From Bacillota bacterium (GTDB lineage: Bacteria > Bacillota > Sulfobacillia > JAJYWN01 > JAJZPE01): DNA of 64,000 bases. A program made the position numbers and the translations under genes. This document shows, one piece after another, positions 1 through 7,872 of the stretch (the first letter of the stretch is position 1; every line of letters begins with the position of its first letter). A model generated the notes under the pieces. The model had not been told where the DNA came from. It saw only the letters and a list, made by a program, of their open reading frames with translations, and ran no database searches. The stretch lies in the NCBI GenBank assembly GCA_021787335.1, contig JAJYMC010000033.1, positions 62,001 to 126,000 of the forward strand. Reading direction: 5' to 3'.

Positions 1-74
1 TCTCCAGTCGTTGCGGCAGTAAGCTTTAGGCCGCTCGTAGGTGCACTTGGATTATACCACACGGCCGTACGCTT
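1..74. other. Left edge, no gene called
   Basis: No reading frame with a usable start or recognisable product can be supported in these first bases. It may be the downstream flank of the minus-strand gene that ends at 75. Confidence 0.5.
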
Positions 75-365
75 TCACCACCCGCGCTTGGGCAGCTCCT
101 TCTCGAGGCTCTTGATCTTCCAGACCGTCCCCTTCTTCGACGGGCAGGAGATGAACCAGTGCTCCGGGTCATTGTCCTCCCACGATGGGGCGCCGAGGGC
201 GCACATCAGGACCGGCCTGGTGACCGAGTCGGTCAAGGCGCCGCACATCCCCTTGGGCGGGATCCAATTGTCCCAGATGAAGCTCTGACCGAGTTTGTGG
301 ACACACTTTCCACGCTGCTCGACCATGGTTATCCTGACCGGCAGGAACTCTCCCCTCTTGGCCAC
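75..365 (-). CDS. TIGR04076 family small protein
   Basis: A 96-residue protein that resembles the TIGR04076 family of short cysteine-bearing proteins of unknown function. Visible family traits are the early V-E-Q-R-G-K-C segment, a tryptophan/proline-rich centre (W-D-N-W-I-P-P) followed by C-G-A-L, and a later F-I-S-C-P stretch. Its chemistry is not established; the cysteines could bind metal or take part in redox reactions, which is inference. GTG at 365 is preferred over GTG at 374 because GAGAGG sits 8 bases upstream of it. It is transcribed divergently from the disulfide oxidoreductase gene at 600, each with its own promoter. No partner gene lies downstream in the window. Confidence 0.7.
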   Translation of the reverse strand: MAKRGEFLPVRITMVEQRGKCVHKLGQSFIWDNWIPPKGMCGALTDSVTRPVLMCALGAPSWEDNDPEHWFISCPSKKGTVWKIKSLEKELPKRGW

Positions 366-405
366 GGGATACACCTCTCTTCAGATCGGAGGAACCAGTG
401 ACCTG

Positions 406-435
406 ATTATACTATACCGAACACGTGTTTGGCAA
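406..435 (-). promoter_or_regulatory. Sigma-A type promoter for the TIGR04076 gene
   Basis: On the minus strand, TTGCCA (430-435) and TATAAT (406-411) are separated by 18 bases. Transcription would begin near 399, giving a leader of about 35 bases before the start at 365. Confidence 0.65.
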
Positions 436-465
436 CGGCCCCCAGGCTGCTCTCCACTGAGTCCA

Positions 466-494
466 TTGACGTCGGCCCGCCCGGCTGTTATACT
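466..494 (+). promoter_or_regulatory. Sigma-A type promoter for the disulfide oxidoreductase gene
   Basis: TTGACG (466-471) and TATACT (489-494) are spaced by 17 bases. The predicted start near 501 leaves a leader of about 100 bases before the ATG at 600. Confidence 0.7.
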
Positions 495-599
495 GGTCGT
501 GACCACTATACCCGGCGGGGTATCAACCGGCCACCGATCGGTTACAAGAACGGACCGTCGGCTGGGCATAATCTAACGTGAAACGAGGTGATTGCGGGG

Positions 600-1295
600 A
601 TGCCGTTGATCCAGGAAAAGGACCGTGAGTATCTTCAGAAGTTGTTCGCGGACGAGCTGAAGGGCGACGTCCGGATGATCCTCTTCACCCGCCTCAACGA
701 AAACGCCGGGGCGGACGGCGAACCGGCGGACGACTGCCCCTACTGCCAGGCGGCCGCCGACCTGTCCAAGGAGATGGAGGGGCTCTCCGACAAGCTCAAG
801 GTCGAGGTCCACGACCTCAACAAGGACGGCACCGAGGCCACGAAGTACGGCGTCGACAAGGTCCCCACGTTCGTCATCGTCGACCCGAAGGGTGACGACC
901 ATGGCGTTCGGTTCTTCGGGCTGCCGGCGGGCATGGAGTTCTCGGTGCTCATCGCCGACCTCATGGACATGTCCAAGGAGCAGACCCGGCTGGCCCAACC
1001 GACCAAGGATTCCTTGAAGGAGATCGACAAAGACGTCAACATCGAAGTCTTTGTCACCCCTACGTGACCGCACTGTCCGGCCGCGGCGCGGCTGGCTCAT
1101 CAGTTCGCGATGGAGAGCGAGAAGGTCAAGTCCTCTGTCGTCGAGGCGTCTGAGTTCCCCGAGTGGTCCCAGGAGAACGACGTCTACGCCGTCCCCAAGG
1201 TGGTCATCCGCCATGGCGACAAGAAGGTCGAGTTCGAGGGGGCCTACCCGGAGAAGATGTTCATCCAGCAGGTGATGAAGGCCCTCGAAGCGTGA
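600..1295 (+). CDS. Protein disulfide oxidoreductase (PDO, two thioredoxin folds), probable selenoprotein with Sec156
   Basis: A glutaredoxin-like protein disulfide oxidoreductase with two tandem thioredoxin folds, normally acting in cytosolic thiol-disulfide exchange. The first fold carries C46-P-Y-C49. The second begins V-F-V-T-P-T and should be followed by a C-x-x-C motif, but the first cysteine codon is TGA (1065-1067), followed in the same frame by P-H-C-P. The frame then stays open for 75 more codons with normal second-domain sequence and ends at TGA 1293-1295. Read through, the protein has 231 residues, the usual family length. A hairpin starting ten bases after the TGA fits a bacterial SECIS. 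The start is ATG 600, with GAGGTG at 585-590. Read as selenoprotein: U156-P-H-C159. A sequencing error or nonsense mutation is the alternative; no sel genes are in this window. Confidence 0.8.
1065..1096 (+). promoter_or_regulatory. Recoded UGA and candidate bacterial SECIS hairpin
   Basis: The TGA at 1065-1067 is followed by a GC-rich hairpin: CCGGCCGC (1077-1084) pairs with GCGGCTGG (1088-1095), including one G-U pair, and encloses a three-base GGC loop. The loop begins 17 bases after the TGA and has G in its first two positions, which fits the published bSECIS pattern (loop about 16-37 bases from the UGA, early G). It is judged by eye; no folding energy was computed. Confidence 0.6.
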
Positions 1296-1319
1296 ACGGC
1301 CCACAGTAGCACCTTCGAA

Positions 1320-1350
1320 AGAGCCCGGCCAGTAGCCGGGCTCTTGTTTC
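1320..1350 (+). terminator. Intrinsic terminator after the disulfide oxidoreductase gene
   Basis: GAGCCCGGC and GCCGGGCTC pair around a 5-base loop and are followed by TTGTTTCTT. It lies 24 bases after the final stop codon, supporting the view that the transcript runs through the whole 231-codon frame. Confidence 0.8.
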
Positions 1351-1357
1351 TTACTCC

Positions 1358-1389
1358 CGAAAACAAAAGACCCGGTCTTAGACCGGGCT
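1358..1389 (-). terminator. Intrinsic terminator after the small unknown gene
   Basis: On the minus strand CCCGGTC and GACCGGG pair around a three-base loop, followed by TCTTTTGTTTTC. It lies just beyond the stop of the gene at 1414-1680. Confidence 0.75.
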
Positions 1390-1413
1390 GCCGGACCGTC
1401 GATGACTGCAGGC

Positions 1414-1680
1414 CTATGCCCGCGACGGCTTGCGGGGTGAGGCGAGGTCGTCCGCCTCGAGGACTCTGATTCTCTCTCCCACCACCCGGACCCTCCCGAT
1501 AGCCGCCAGGGACCAGCCGGCGCGTTCCCTGTCCTTGATCACCGAGCCGACGCGCGTGGACGGGGCGTTGAGGACCACCAGCAGCTGCGGCTGCGCGGAG
1601 GGGGCGATGAACACCAGGTCGCTAACTGTCCGGCCGCCGGCCGGGCGGGCCGCAGACCGTCTGGATCCATTTCGGGCCAA
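1414..1680 (-). CDS. Small conserved-looking protein of unknown function
   Basis: An 88-residue protein I do not recognise. After a short basic N-terminus it has an alternating hydrophobic segment (S-D-L-V-F-I-A-P, then L-L-V-V-L-N) and another near R-V-R-V-V-G-E-R-I-R-V-L, suggesting a small beta-rich fold; the C-terminus is basic. The start is TTG 1680, with a GGAAG-type SD upstream. The gene is followed closely by a good terminator, which supports it being expressed. It lies downstream of uvrB but is separated from it by a 330-base structured gap and a uvrB terminator, so it is probably a separate unit. Confidence 0.5.
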   Translation of the reverse strand: MARNGSRRSAARPAGGRTVSDLVFIAPSAQPQLLVVLNAPSTRVGSVIKDRERAGWSLAAIGRVRVVGERIRVLEADDLASPRKPSRA

Positions 1681-1948
1681 CTTGCCTTACACTTCCTTCT
1701 TCTAGTCTTGCGGGACGCGGGGGCACCCAGGATGACACCCCCAAAACCATTATCGGACGCCAATCGCCTGGCTTTAGCCGCGGGGAGCCCCTGGCCTTTC
1801 CTCGTACCAGGGCCGAAAGCGCGGCGTTGAAACGTAAACCCAGCTTCCTGGGCAAGATGCGGAAAACGTGAAGACCCGGCCGGGGCCGGGTCTTCTGTCC
1901 TTGTTTCGGTCTTCCTCACTGATGCCGGGCTAGGGTCACGCAAGCCTG
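1681..1948. other. Gene-free stretch with several hairpins
   Basis: No gene is supported here. The stretch holds a nested hairpin (GCCGCG 1777-1782 with CGCGGC 1820-1825, enclosing CCCTGG 1789-1794 with CCAGGG 1807-1812) and a terminator-like perfect hairpin, GAAGACCCGGC (1870-1880) with GCCGGGTCTTC (1885-1895), followed by TGTCCTTGTTT on the plus strand. I could not match it to a known riboswitch. It may be the leader of the unknown gene at 1414-1680 or an undescribed small RNA. Confidence 0.4.
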
Positions 1949-1981
1949 ATAAATCAACAACCAGGGTTCCCCCTGGTTGTT
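1949..1981 (-). terminator. Intrinsic terminator of uvrB
   Basis: AACAACCAGGG and CCCTGGTTGTT form an 11-bp stem with a 4-base loop. On the minus strand a GATTTAT tail follows. It sits 30 bases past the uvrB stop codon. Confidence 0.8.
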
Positions 1982-2010
1982 CTGAACGATAGCCGTTTAA
2001 GAGCGGCAGC

Positions 2011-4062
2011 CTACCCCCGCTCGTCCCCGCCCGCCTTGGCCTTGGCCTTGGCCTTGGCCTTCCCCGCCGGGGCCGTTTGCTCGATCTCCGCGATGGCATC
2101 CCTCAGGTCGGCCGCCCGCTCGAACTCGAGCCGCTTGGCGGACTCCTTCATCTCCTTGCGGAGGGCCTCGACGAGCTTCTCGCGCTCGCGCCGGCCGAGC
2201 TTTGACGGGTCGAAGCCGACCTCGTAGACCGACTTGACCTCGGCCGCCTTCGGGACGACCTCCATGACGTCGCGGACAGCCTTCCGGACCGTCTGCGGGG
2301 TGATGCCGTGCTCCTCGTTGTGGGCCACCTGCAGGGCCCGGCGGCGGTCGGTCTCGTCGATGGCCCGCCGCATCGAGTCGGTGACCACGTCGGCGTACAT
2401 GATGACCTTGCCCTCGACGTTGCGGGCGGCGCGCCCGGTGGTCTGGATGAGCGAGGTCTCCGACCGGAGGTAGCCTTCCTTGTCGGCGTCGAGGATGGCC
2501 ACCAGAGAGACCTCCGGCAGGTCCAGCCCCTCGCGTAACAGGTTGATGCCGACGAGGACATCGAAGACGCCCAGCCGCAGGTCGCGCAGGATCTCCATCC
2601 GCTCCAGGGTCTGGACTTCGGAATGAAGGTAGCGGACCTTGACCCCGGCCTCCTTGAGATAATCGGTGAGGTTCTCGGCCATCCGCTTGGTCAGCGTGGT
2701 GACGAGGACGCGGTGGCCGCGGCCGGCGCGGTCGTGGATCTCCCAGAGGAGGTCGTCGATCTGGCCCTTCACCGGCCGGACCTCGATCTCCGGGTCGACC
2801 AGGCCGGTGGGCCGGACGATCTGCTCGACCACCTTCTGCGAGTGCTCGCGTTCGTAGGGCCCCGGCGTGGCCGAGGTGAAGAGGACCTGATTGACCCGCT
2901 CTTCGAACTCAGCGAAGTTGAGCGGCCGGTTGTCGAGGGCCGACGGCAGGCGGAAGCCGTATTCGACGAGGGCCTCCTTGCGTGACCGGTCTCCCGCCCA
3001 CATCGCGCGGAGCTGGGGGATGGTCTGATGGCTCTCATCGATCACCAGCAGGAAGTCCTTCGGGAAGAAGTCGAGCAGCGTATAGGGGGGTTGCCCGGGG
3101 GCTCGTCCCGTCAGATGGCGCGAGTAGTTCTCGATGCCCGAGCAGAAGCCCACTTCCTGCAGCATCTCCAGGTCGTACCGGGTGCGCTGCTCGAGTCGCT
3201 GCGCTTCGACCAACCGCTCATGGTCGCGGAGCCACTTCAGCCGGGTCTCGAGTTCCTCCTCGATGGTGCGGATGGCCCGCTCGCGCTTCTCGGCGACGGT
3301 CACGTAGTGGCTGGCCGGGTAGACCGAGAGGTGGGGCCGCTCGGCGACGACCTCGCCGGTGAGCACGTCGAACTCGCTGATCCGCTCGACCTCGTCCCCG
3401 AACAGCTCGACCCGCATGGCTCTTTCGTCAAATGAAGCGGGGAAGATCTCGATGACGTCGCCGCGGACGCGGAACGTGCCCCGCCTGAAATCGTAATCGT
3501 TACGGTCGTATTGGATCTCGACCAGCCGGCGGAGGATGGCGTCGCGGTCGACGGTCTCCCCGCGTTCCACGGACAGCTGCAACTGCCGGTAGTCCTCGGG
3601 CGAGCCGATGCCGAAGATGCACGAGACGCTGGCGACGATGATGGTGTCGCGGCGGTCGAGCAGGGCGGCCGTGGCCGCGTGCCGCATCTTGTCGATCTCG
3701 TCGTTGATCGACGAGTCCTTCTCGATGTAGGTGTCGCTCTGCGGGATGTACGCCTCGGGCTGGTAGTAGTCGTAATAGCTGACGAAGTACTCGACCTTGT
3801 TCTCCGGGAAGAACTCCCGGAACTCCCCGCAGAGCTGCGCGGCAAGGGTCTTGTTGTGGGCGATGACCAGGGTCGGGCGCTGGACGGCCTCGATGGTCCA
3901 GGCCACGGTGGCCGTCTTGCCCGAACCGGTCACGCCCAACAGGGTCTGAAAATGCTTGCCCGCAAGGACGCCCTCGGCCAGGTTCTCGATGGCCTTGGGC
4001 TGGTCCCCGGCGGGACGGAAGTCGCTGATGACCTTGAACCGATTGGTGGTCTCCACTGACAT
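2011..4062 (-). CDS. uvrB: Excinuclease ABC subunit B
   Basis: UvrB is the damage-verifying helicase-like subunit of nucleotide excision repair; it is loaded onto DNA by UvrA and recruits UvrC. The 683 residues show the family pattern: Walker A G-V-T-G-S-G-K-T near residue 45, the damage-probing beta-hairpin [10 protein letters not shown] near residue 96, helicase motifs II (D-E-S-H) and VI (Q-T-T-G-R-A-A-R), and a C-terminal UVR motif ending about residue 665. The protein ends with an unusual K-A repeat encoded by a run of GGCCTT units. The ATG at 4062 has an upstream AAGGGGA. uvrA and uvrC are not nearby. Its own terminator follows. Confidence 0.97.
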   Translation of the reverse strand: MSVETTNRFKVISDFRPAGDQPKAIENLAEGVLAGKHFQTLLGVTGSGKTATVAWTIEAVQRPTLVIAHNKTLAAQLCGEFREFFPENKVEYFVSYYDYYQPEAYIPQSDTYIEKDSSINDEIDKMRHAATAALLDRRDTIIVASVSCIFGIGSPEDYRQLQLSVERGETVDRDAILRRLVEIQYDRNDYDFRRGTFRVRGDVIEIFPASFDERAMRVELFGDEVERISEFDVLTGEVVAERPHLSVYPASHYVTVAEKRERAIRTIEEELETRLKWLRDHERLVEAQRLEQRTRYDLEMLQEVGFCSGIENYSRHLTGRAPGQPPYTLLDFFPKDFLLVIDESHQTIPQLRAMWAGDRSRKEALVEYGFRLPSALDNRPLNFAEFEERVNQVLFTSATPGPYEREHSQKVVEQIVRPTGLVDPEIEVRPVKGQIDDLLWEIHDRAGRGHRVLVTTLTKRMAENLTDYLKEAGVKVRYLHSEVQTLERMEILRDLRLGVFDVLVGINLLREGLDLPEVSLVAILDADKEGYLRSETSLIQTTGRAARNVEGKVIMYADVVTDSMRRAIDETDRRRALQVAHNEEHGITPQTVRKAVRDVMEVVPKAAEVKSVYEVGFDPSKLGRREREKLVEALRKEMKESAKRLEFERAADLRDAIAEIEQTAPAGKAKAKAKAKAGGDERG

Positions 4063-4123
4063 GTGAGGAATCCCCTTCGGGCCGACCGCGTTCCTTCGGC
4101 CGGCCGCTCCTTATGTCGTTCCC

Positions 4124-5443
4124 TTAACGTCGATGAGCGGAACCGAGCCTGGCCTGGAGCCAGGCGGCGAGAGCCTTGATCGAGTTGCCGCTCCGCTGCT
4201 CCACCTGATAGTCGTCGCCGGCCTCGGGCACGGTCACCAGCCCGGTCAGGCCGCCCTCGCGCCTGAGTTCCGTGGCCCTGATGGTCAGACGACGCTGACC
4301 GCGGCGGACGACCAGGTTGAGATGCGGGAGCCAGCCGGGCCCGCGCCCCTCGTCCGGCCCGGCCCCCGGGGCCGCGGAGGGGCGGAAGAACTCGAAGAGT
4401 TCGGCCCGGCGGTCGACCGGGACGTCGTTGACGGCCAGGATGACGTCGCCGGCGCGCAATCCGGCCGCCCTGGCCGGCGAGTCCGGCATGGCGTCAAGGA
4501 TCATCACGCCGTGCGGCGGCGGGACGAAGAGGGGCACGCCGCGGGTCTCCCGCCGGCTCATGCTGACGGCGACGAACTCGTGCCCGAGCGGGCTGAAGAG
4601 GGCCGCGGCCCAGGCCGCCGCGGGGTAGTGGGAGGCGGCGATGGCCAGTCCCAGGAGGGCGAAGCTATACAGAGCGAGATACCCGGAGCTGAGCCGGGCC
4701 CGCCGTTCCGGGCTGGAGGTGATGGCGACGTCGCCGTAACCGATAACGGCCACCACCGGGATCATCGTGAAGATGAAGTTGGGGTCGTCGAGGGGCATCG
4801 TCCGCGACCGGATGAGCGGCCACCAGTCGGGCATGGTGGTCAGGCCGGAGATCAGCGAACGGTCGGTGATGAGGGCCATGACCAGCACGACGATGGGCAC
4901 CGGCCAGAACTTCTGCATGGTGAAACCGCCGACCACCTTGCCGCTCTTGTGCTGCATGTAAACCGGCGTGGCGCAGCCCGCTCCGGTGAAGCGGATGAGA
5001 AGGCTCTCGGTGATGTGGAGGATGGCGACCAGGCCCATCAGCCCGGGCACGTTGACCTGCGGCCACCCGAAGATCAGCGAGGACAGCGAGACCAGGCCGC
5101 CGGCGTAGGAGAAGCAGATCAGCCGCCGGTCGAAGGCCATCAGGATGAGGGCCAGGCCGATGACCCAGACGGTATCCTTCGAGGACAGCGAGACGCCGAC
5201 GAAGATCAGGATGAAGCTCCCCACCAGCCCGGCCACGAAGCCGTGGAAGATGGCGGCGATGGTCTGGTCCAGCGACTCGTTGCGGACCACGCCGTGCAAC
5301 TTCTTCTCCATGTCCGTGACCCGCTGATAGAGCATGGCCACGACGGCGACCATGAGCCAGTAGTAGAGGAAGGTGGGGCCGCCGATGAGGACGCTCGGGG
5401 CCATCTGGAGGATGGCCTTGATGACGTCGGCGAACGGGAACAT
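4124..5443 (-). CDS. PDZ-domain polytopic membrane protein, MinJ-like
   Basis: A 439-residue membrane protein with about eight hydrophobic segments in its first 300 residues and a C-terminal PDZ domain (roughly 305-400, core M-P-D-S-P-A-R-A-A-G-L-R-A-G-D-V-I). In Bacillus subtilis the MinJ division-site protein, a polytopic PDZ protein, is encoded next to ctpB; the same pairing with a Ctp protease is seen here. A role as a topological organiser of division or as a partner of the protease is therefore likely but inferred. ATG 5443 is chosen over upstream in-frame codons because GAGGAG lies five bases before it. A terminator separates it from the protease gene upstream. Confidence 0.7.
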   Translation of the reverse strand: MFPFADVIKAILQMAPSVLIGGPTFLYYWLMVAVVAMLYQRVTDMEKKLHGVVRNESLDQTIAAIFHGFVAGLVGSFILIFVGVSLSSKDTVWVIGLALILMAFDRRLICFSYAGGLVSLSSLIFGWPQVNVPGLMGLVAILHITESLLIRFTGAGCATPVYMQHKSGKVVGGFTMQKFWPVPIVVLVMALITDRSLISGLTTMPDWWPLIRSRTMPLDDPNFIFTMIPVVAVIGYGDVAITSSPERRARLSSGYLALYSFALLGLAIAASHYPAAAWAAALFSPLGHEFVAVSMSRRETRGVPLFVPPPHGVMILDAMPDSPARAAGLRAGDVILAVNDVPVDRRAELFEFFRPSAAPGAGPDEGRGPGWLPHLNLVVRRGQRRLTIRATELRREGGLTGLVTVPEAGDDYQVEQRSGNSIKALAAWLQARLGSAHRR

Positions 5444-5478
5444 CGTTTCACTCCTCGCGCCGCCGCGCCGCCCGAAGG

Positions 5479-5516
5479 TCAAAAAAGCCACGACCCCGAG
5501 TGGGCGATCGCGGCTT
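5479..5516 (-). terminator. Terminator after the Ctp protease gene
   Basis: On the minus strand an imperfect AAGCCGCGA ... TCGTGGCTT hairpin is followed by six T residues. It lies in the 104-base gap between the protease and the PDZ membrane protein, so expression of the latter needs read-through or its own promoter. Confidence 0.6.
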
Positions 5517-5547
5517 CTTTGCTCTTAGGACGGGCGCCTTCCGACGC

Positions 5548-6771
5548 TCACTTCTTCAACAGGGCCTTGAGGACCTCGATGGCCTTGATGAGTTGCGGGT
5601 TCTTCGGGTCGTCGAGCTTCATCGGGATCTCGCCCTCTTTGGGCTGCGGGATGGCCAGCACGTAGTCCGGGGTCAGGCCGACCTTGTCGACGGTCCGCGA
5701 GTTCCGGGTGAGGTACTTGTACGTGGTTATCTTCACGCCGGTGTTGCCGGACAGCGGGTAGATGGTCTGGACCGAACCCTTGCCGTAGGTCTTCTCGCCG
5801 ACCAGGGCGCCGATGCCGGAGTCCTGGATGGCCCCGGCGAGGATCTCCGAGGCGCTCGCCGAGCCGCCGTTGACGAGCACGACGATGGGCATCTTCAGCC
5901 CGGGGCCGGGGACGTCATAGGTCTGGCGGCGCCCGTCGCGGTCGACCACGTGGAGGATCGGGCCGGCCGGGACCAGCTGGGCCGCAATCTCCTCGCAGGT
6001 CTTGAGGGAGCCGCCCGGGTCGTTGCGGAGGTCCAGGACCAAGCCGACCATGCCCTCGCCCTTGAGGGCGGTCAGGGCGTCGGTGAACGGCTTGGTGGTA
6101 TTCTCGGCAAAATTGGTGATTCGGATGTACCCGAGCTTGTCGGGGAGCATCTTGGAGTAGACCGACTTCAGCTCGATCTGGGCGCGGACGATGGGGACGT
6201 CGAACGGCTCCTTGACTCCATCACGCAGGATGGTCAGGGTGACCTTGGTCCCCGGCTCGCCGCGGATGAGGTTGACCACGCTGTCGATGGGGACTCCGAC
6301 GATGTCCTTCCCGTCGACCTTGATGATCTTGTCCTTGGTGATGATCCCGGCCTTCTCGGCGGGAGTACCCTCGATGGGCGCGATGACCTCGATGTAATCG
6401 CTCTTCGACCAGACCTGGATGCCGACGCCGGCGTAGGTGCCGCTGGTGTCGATCATCAGCTCGTTCATGGCGTCGGCGTTCAGGTAGTAGGACGGCGGGT
6501 CCTTGAGGGACTCGACCATCCCGGCTATGGCCCCTTCGATAAGGGTGTTGTCGTCAACCTTATCTACGTACTTGTCCTTGATGAGTTGCATGATCTGATA
6601 GAGCTTGTCGAACTGGGCCATGTCTCCCGGCAGCTGGGGACGAATGTAGTCCCTGACCAGCGGGATCTGCCCGGTCGCCAGGGCGTAGGTGCCGAGGTTG
6701 GTGACCAGGATGAGGATGATCATCCAGACGATTGCGCGTTTGCGGTTGACCAAGGCCGGCTCACCGTCCAT
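5548..6771 (-). CDS. C-terminal processing peptidase, S41 family
   Basis: A membrane-anchored serine protease of the CtpA/CtpB type, 407 residues. An N-terminal membrane anchor (I-V-W-M-I-I-L-I-L-V) is followed by a PDZ domain (about 105-190) and the S41 catalytic domain. The nucleophile serine is in G-G-S-A-S-A-S-E and the general-base lysine in G-E-K-T-Y-G-K-G-S-V. In sporulating relatives CtpB cleaves SpoIVFA in the forespore-mother cell signalling pathway; whether this copy does so is unknown. The start is ATG 6771: a longer frame would begin at 6852, but a good promoter (6824-6852) lies within that extension, making the longer form unlikely. The downstream neighbour is a MinJ-like PDZ protein. 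Confidence 0.9.
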   Translation of the reverse strand: MDGEPALVNRKRAIVWMIILILVTNLGTYALATGQIPLVRDYIRPQLPGDMAQFDKLYQIMQLIKDKYVDKVDDNTLIEGAIAGMVESLKDPPSYYLNADAMNELMIDTSGTYAGVGIQVWSKSDYIEVIAPIEGTPAEKAGIITKDKIIKVDGKDIVGVPIDSVVNLIRGEPGTKVTLTILRDGVKEPFDVPIVRAQIELKSVYSKMLPDKLGYIRITNFAENTTKPFTDALTALKGEGMVGLVLDLRNDPGGSLKTCEEIAAQLVPAGPILHVVDRDGRRQTYDVPGPGLKMPIVVLVNGGSASASEILAGAIQDSGIGALVGEKTYGKGSVQTIYPLSGNTGVKITTYKYLTRNSRTVDKVGLTPDYVLAIPQPKEGEIPMKLDDPKNPQLIKAIEVLKALLKK

Positions 6772-6823
6772 CTGGTCATCGCCGTGCTGGGCGGCGATGA
6801 ATTTTCTGACTGAGTACCCTATA

Positions 6824-6852
6824 AGTGTACCATATTGGCCTGGGACGGCCAA
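6824..6852 (-). promoter_or_regulatory. Promoter for the Ctp protease gene
   Basis: On the minus strand TTGGCC (6847-6852), a 17-base spacer and TACACT (6824-6829), with TG one base upstream of the -10 (extended -10). It supports the start at 6771. Confidence 0.5.
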
Positions 6853-6884
6853 TAGGATAATTTTGTGCCGTTTGCCGTGCTAAA

Positions 6885-6929
6885 TAGCAGTGCCGGGGCG
6901 GTCGAGCGACGGGCCCCGGCGTCTTTATT
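6885..6929. terminator. Terminator between ftsX and the Ctp gene
   Basis: GCCGGGGC (6892-6899) pairs with GCCCCGGC (6913-6920). T-rich sequence follows on the plus strand (GTCTTTATT) and a weaker one on the minus strand (ACTGCTATTT). Its position suggests it ends the ftsEX transcript. Confidence 0.55.
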
Positions 6930-6984
6930 ACGTTGTTGACCCCGACCGGGTTCGTGCCGGGCGGGTGGGGCCGGCCCTTGGACC

Positions 6985-7872
6985 TTAGACCCGAAGGAAG
7001 CGCCGCAGGGACAGGGCGCTGCCCACGGCCCCCACGACCACCCCGGATCCCCCGATGAGGACCGTCAGCCCGGTCAGGAGGGGCTGCCCGGGCAGCAGCG
7101 GGATGAACGGCAGGCCACGCTGGACCGCGCCCCAGGCCCAGCTGTAACCGGCCCACAGGGCGACGGCGGCAAAGGCCGCCCCGGCCAGGCCCAGGACCAT
7201 CCCCTCGCAGACGAAAGGCCAGCGGATGAAGCCGTCGGTGGCCCCGACGAGCTTCATTATCCCGATCTCGTGGCGCCTGGCGAAGACCGTGATGCGAATG
7301 GTGTTGGAGATGATCATCACCATCGCCAGGGCCAGGACGACCATGATGACCAGGCCGGCCACGCGGATGGCCCGGGTCACCCGGAAGAGCCTGTCGATCA
7401 AGTCCTGTTTGTAGTTGACCTTGACGACCCCGTTCAGCTTCCCGGCCGCCTCGGCGGTCGGCTGGATGTGCTCGGGCTGGTCCGTGTGGACCTCGAACGA
7501 ACGGTACAACGGGTTCTGCTGCTCCACCTCGGCCAGGAGGTCCTTGTCGTTGGCAAAGACGGCCTTCAGGCGGTTAAGGGCCTCGTCCTTGGACACAAAG
7601 TCTACCTGGGTCACCCCGGGCATCGCCTTGAGCTGCGCCTCGACGGCCCGAACGCCCTGGTCCGGGAGGCTGTCGTTGAGGAAGACGGTCACCTCGACCT
7701 GCCGCTCGGCCAGGGTGGCCAGGTGTCCGAGGTTGATGATGATGAGGCCGAAGAGCCCGGCCACCAAGAGCGACAGGGCCACGGTGAGGGCCGAGGCCAG
7801 GCTCATCAGGGCGTTCTGACGGAGGCCGCGGAGGGATTGCCTGACGCCGAAGGCCAGGCTAGTTGACCTCAT
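6985..7872 (-). CDS. ftsX: Cell division ABC transporter, permease subunit FtsX
   Basis: FtsX is the membrane partner of the FtsE ATPase; the complex activates peptidoglycan hydrolases at the septum and, in Bacillus, influences the onset of sporulation. The 295 residues show an N-terminal membrane helix (about 22-50), an extracytoplasmic domain of roughly 110 residues, and three further helices with the conserved permease segment around I-S-N-T-I-R-I-T-V-F-A-R-R-H-E-I-G-I. The start is ATG 7872 with GGGGG upstream. It overlaps the end of ftsE by 14 bases, indicating translational coupling. Confidence 0.95.
   Translation of the reverse strand: MRSTSLAFGVRQSLRGLRQNALMSLASALTVALSLLVAGLFGLIIINLGHLATLAERQVEVTVFLNDSLPDQGVRAVEAQLKAMPGVTQVDFVSKDEALNRLKAVFANDKDLLAEVEQQNPLYRSFEVHTDQPEHIQPTAEAAGKLNGVVKVNYKQDLIDRLFRVTRAIRVAGLVIMVVLALAMVMIISNTIRITVFARRHEIGIMKLVGATDGFIRWPFVCEGMVLGLAGAAFAAVALWAGYSWAWGAVQRGLPFIPLLPGQPLLTGLTVLIGGSGVVVGAVGSALSLRRFLRV

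Noticed and set aside
1065-1109. Two separate genes (155 and 61 codons) instead of one recoded gene
   Set aside because: Both parts are in the same frame, together make one full-length PDO, and the second part would begin in the middle of a helix after the active site with no SD.
1740-1870. RNase P RNA-like motif (GAGGAAAG) on the minus strand
   Set aside because: Only one short block resembles the RNase P consensus; the other conserved blocks and the 350-400 base length are missing.
4133-5665. Plus-strand open frame of 510 codons
   Set aside because: It is antisense to the MinJ-like gene; composition is the G/D/H/R-rich shadow expected opposite high-GC coding sequence, with no recognisable domain.
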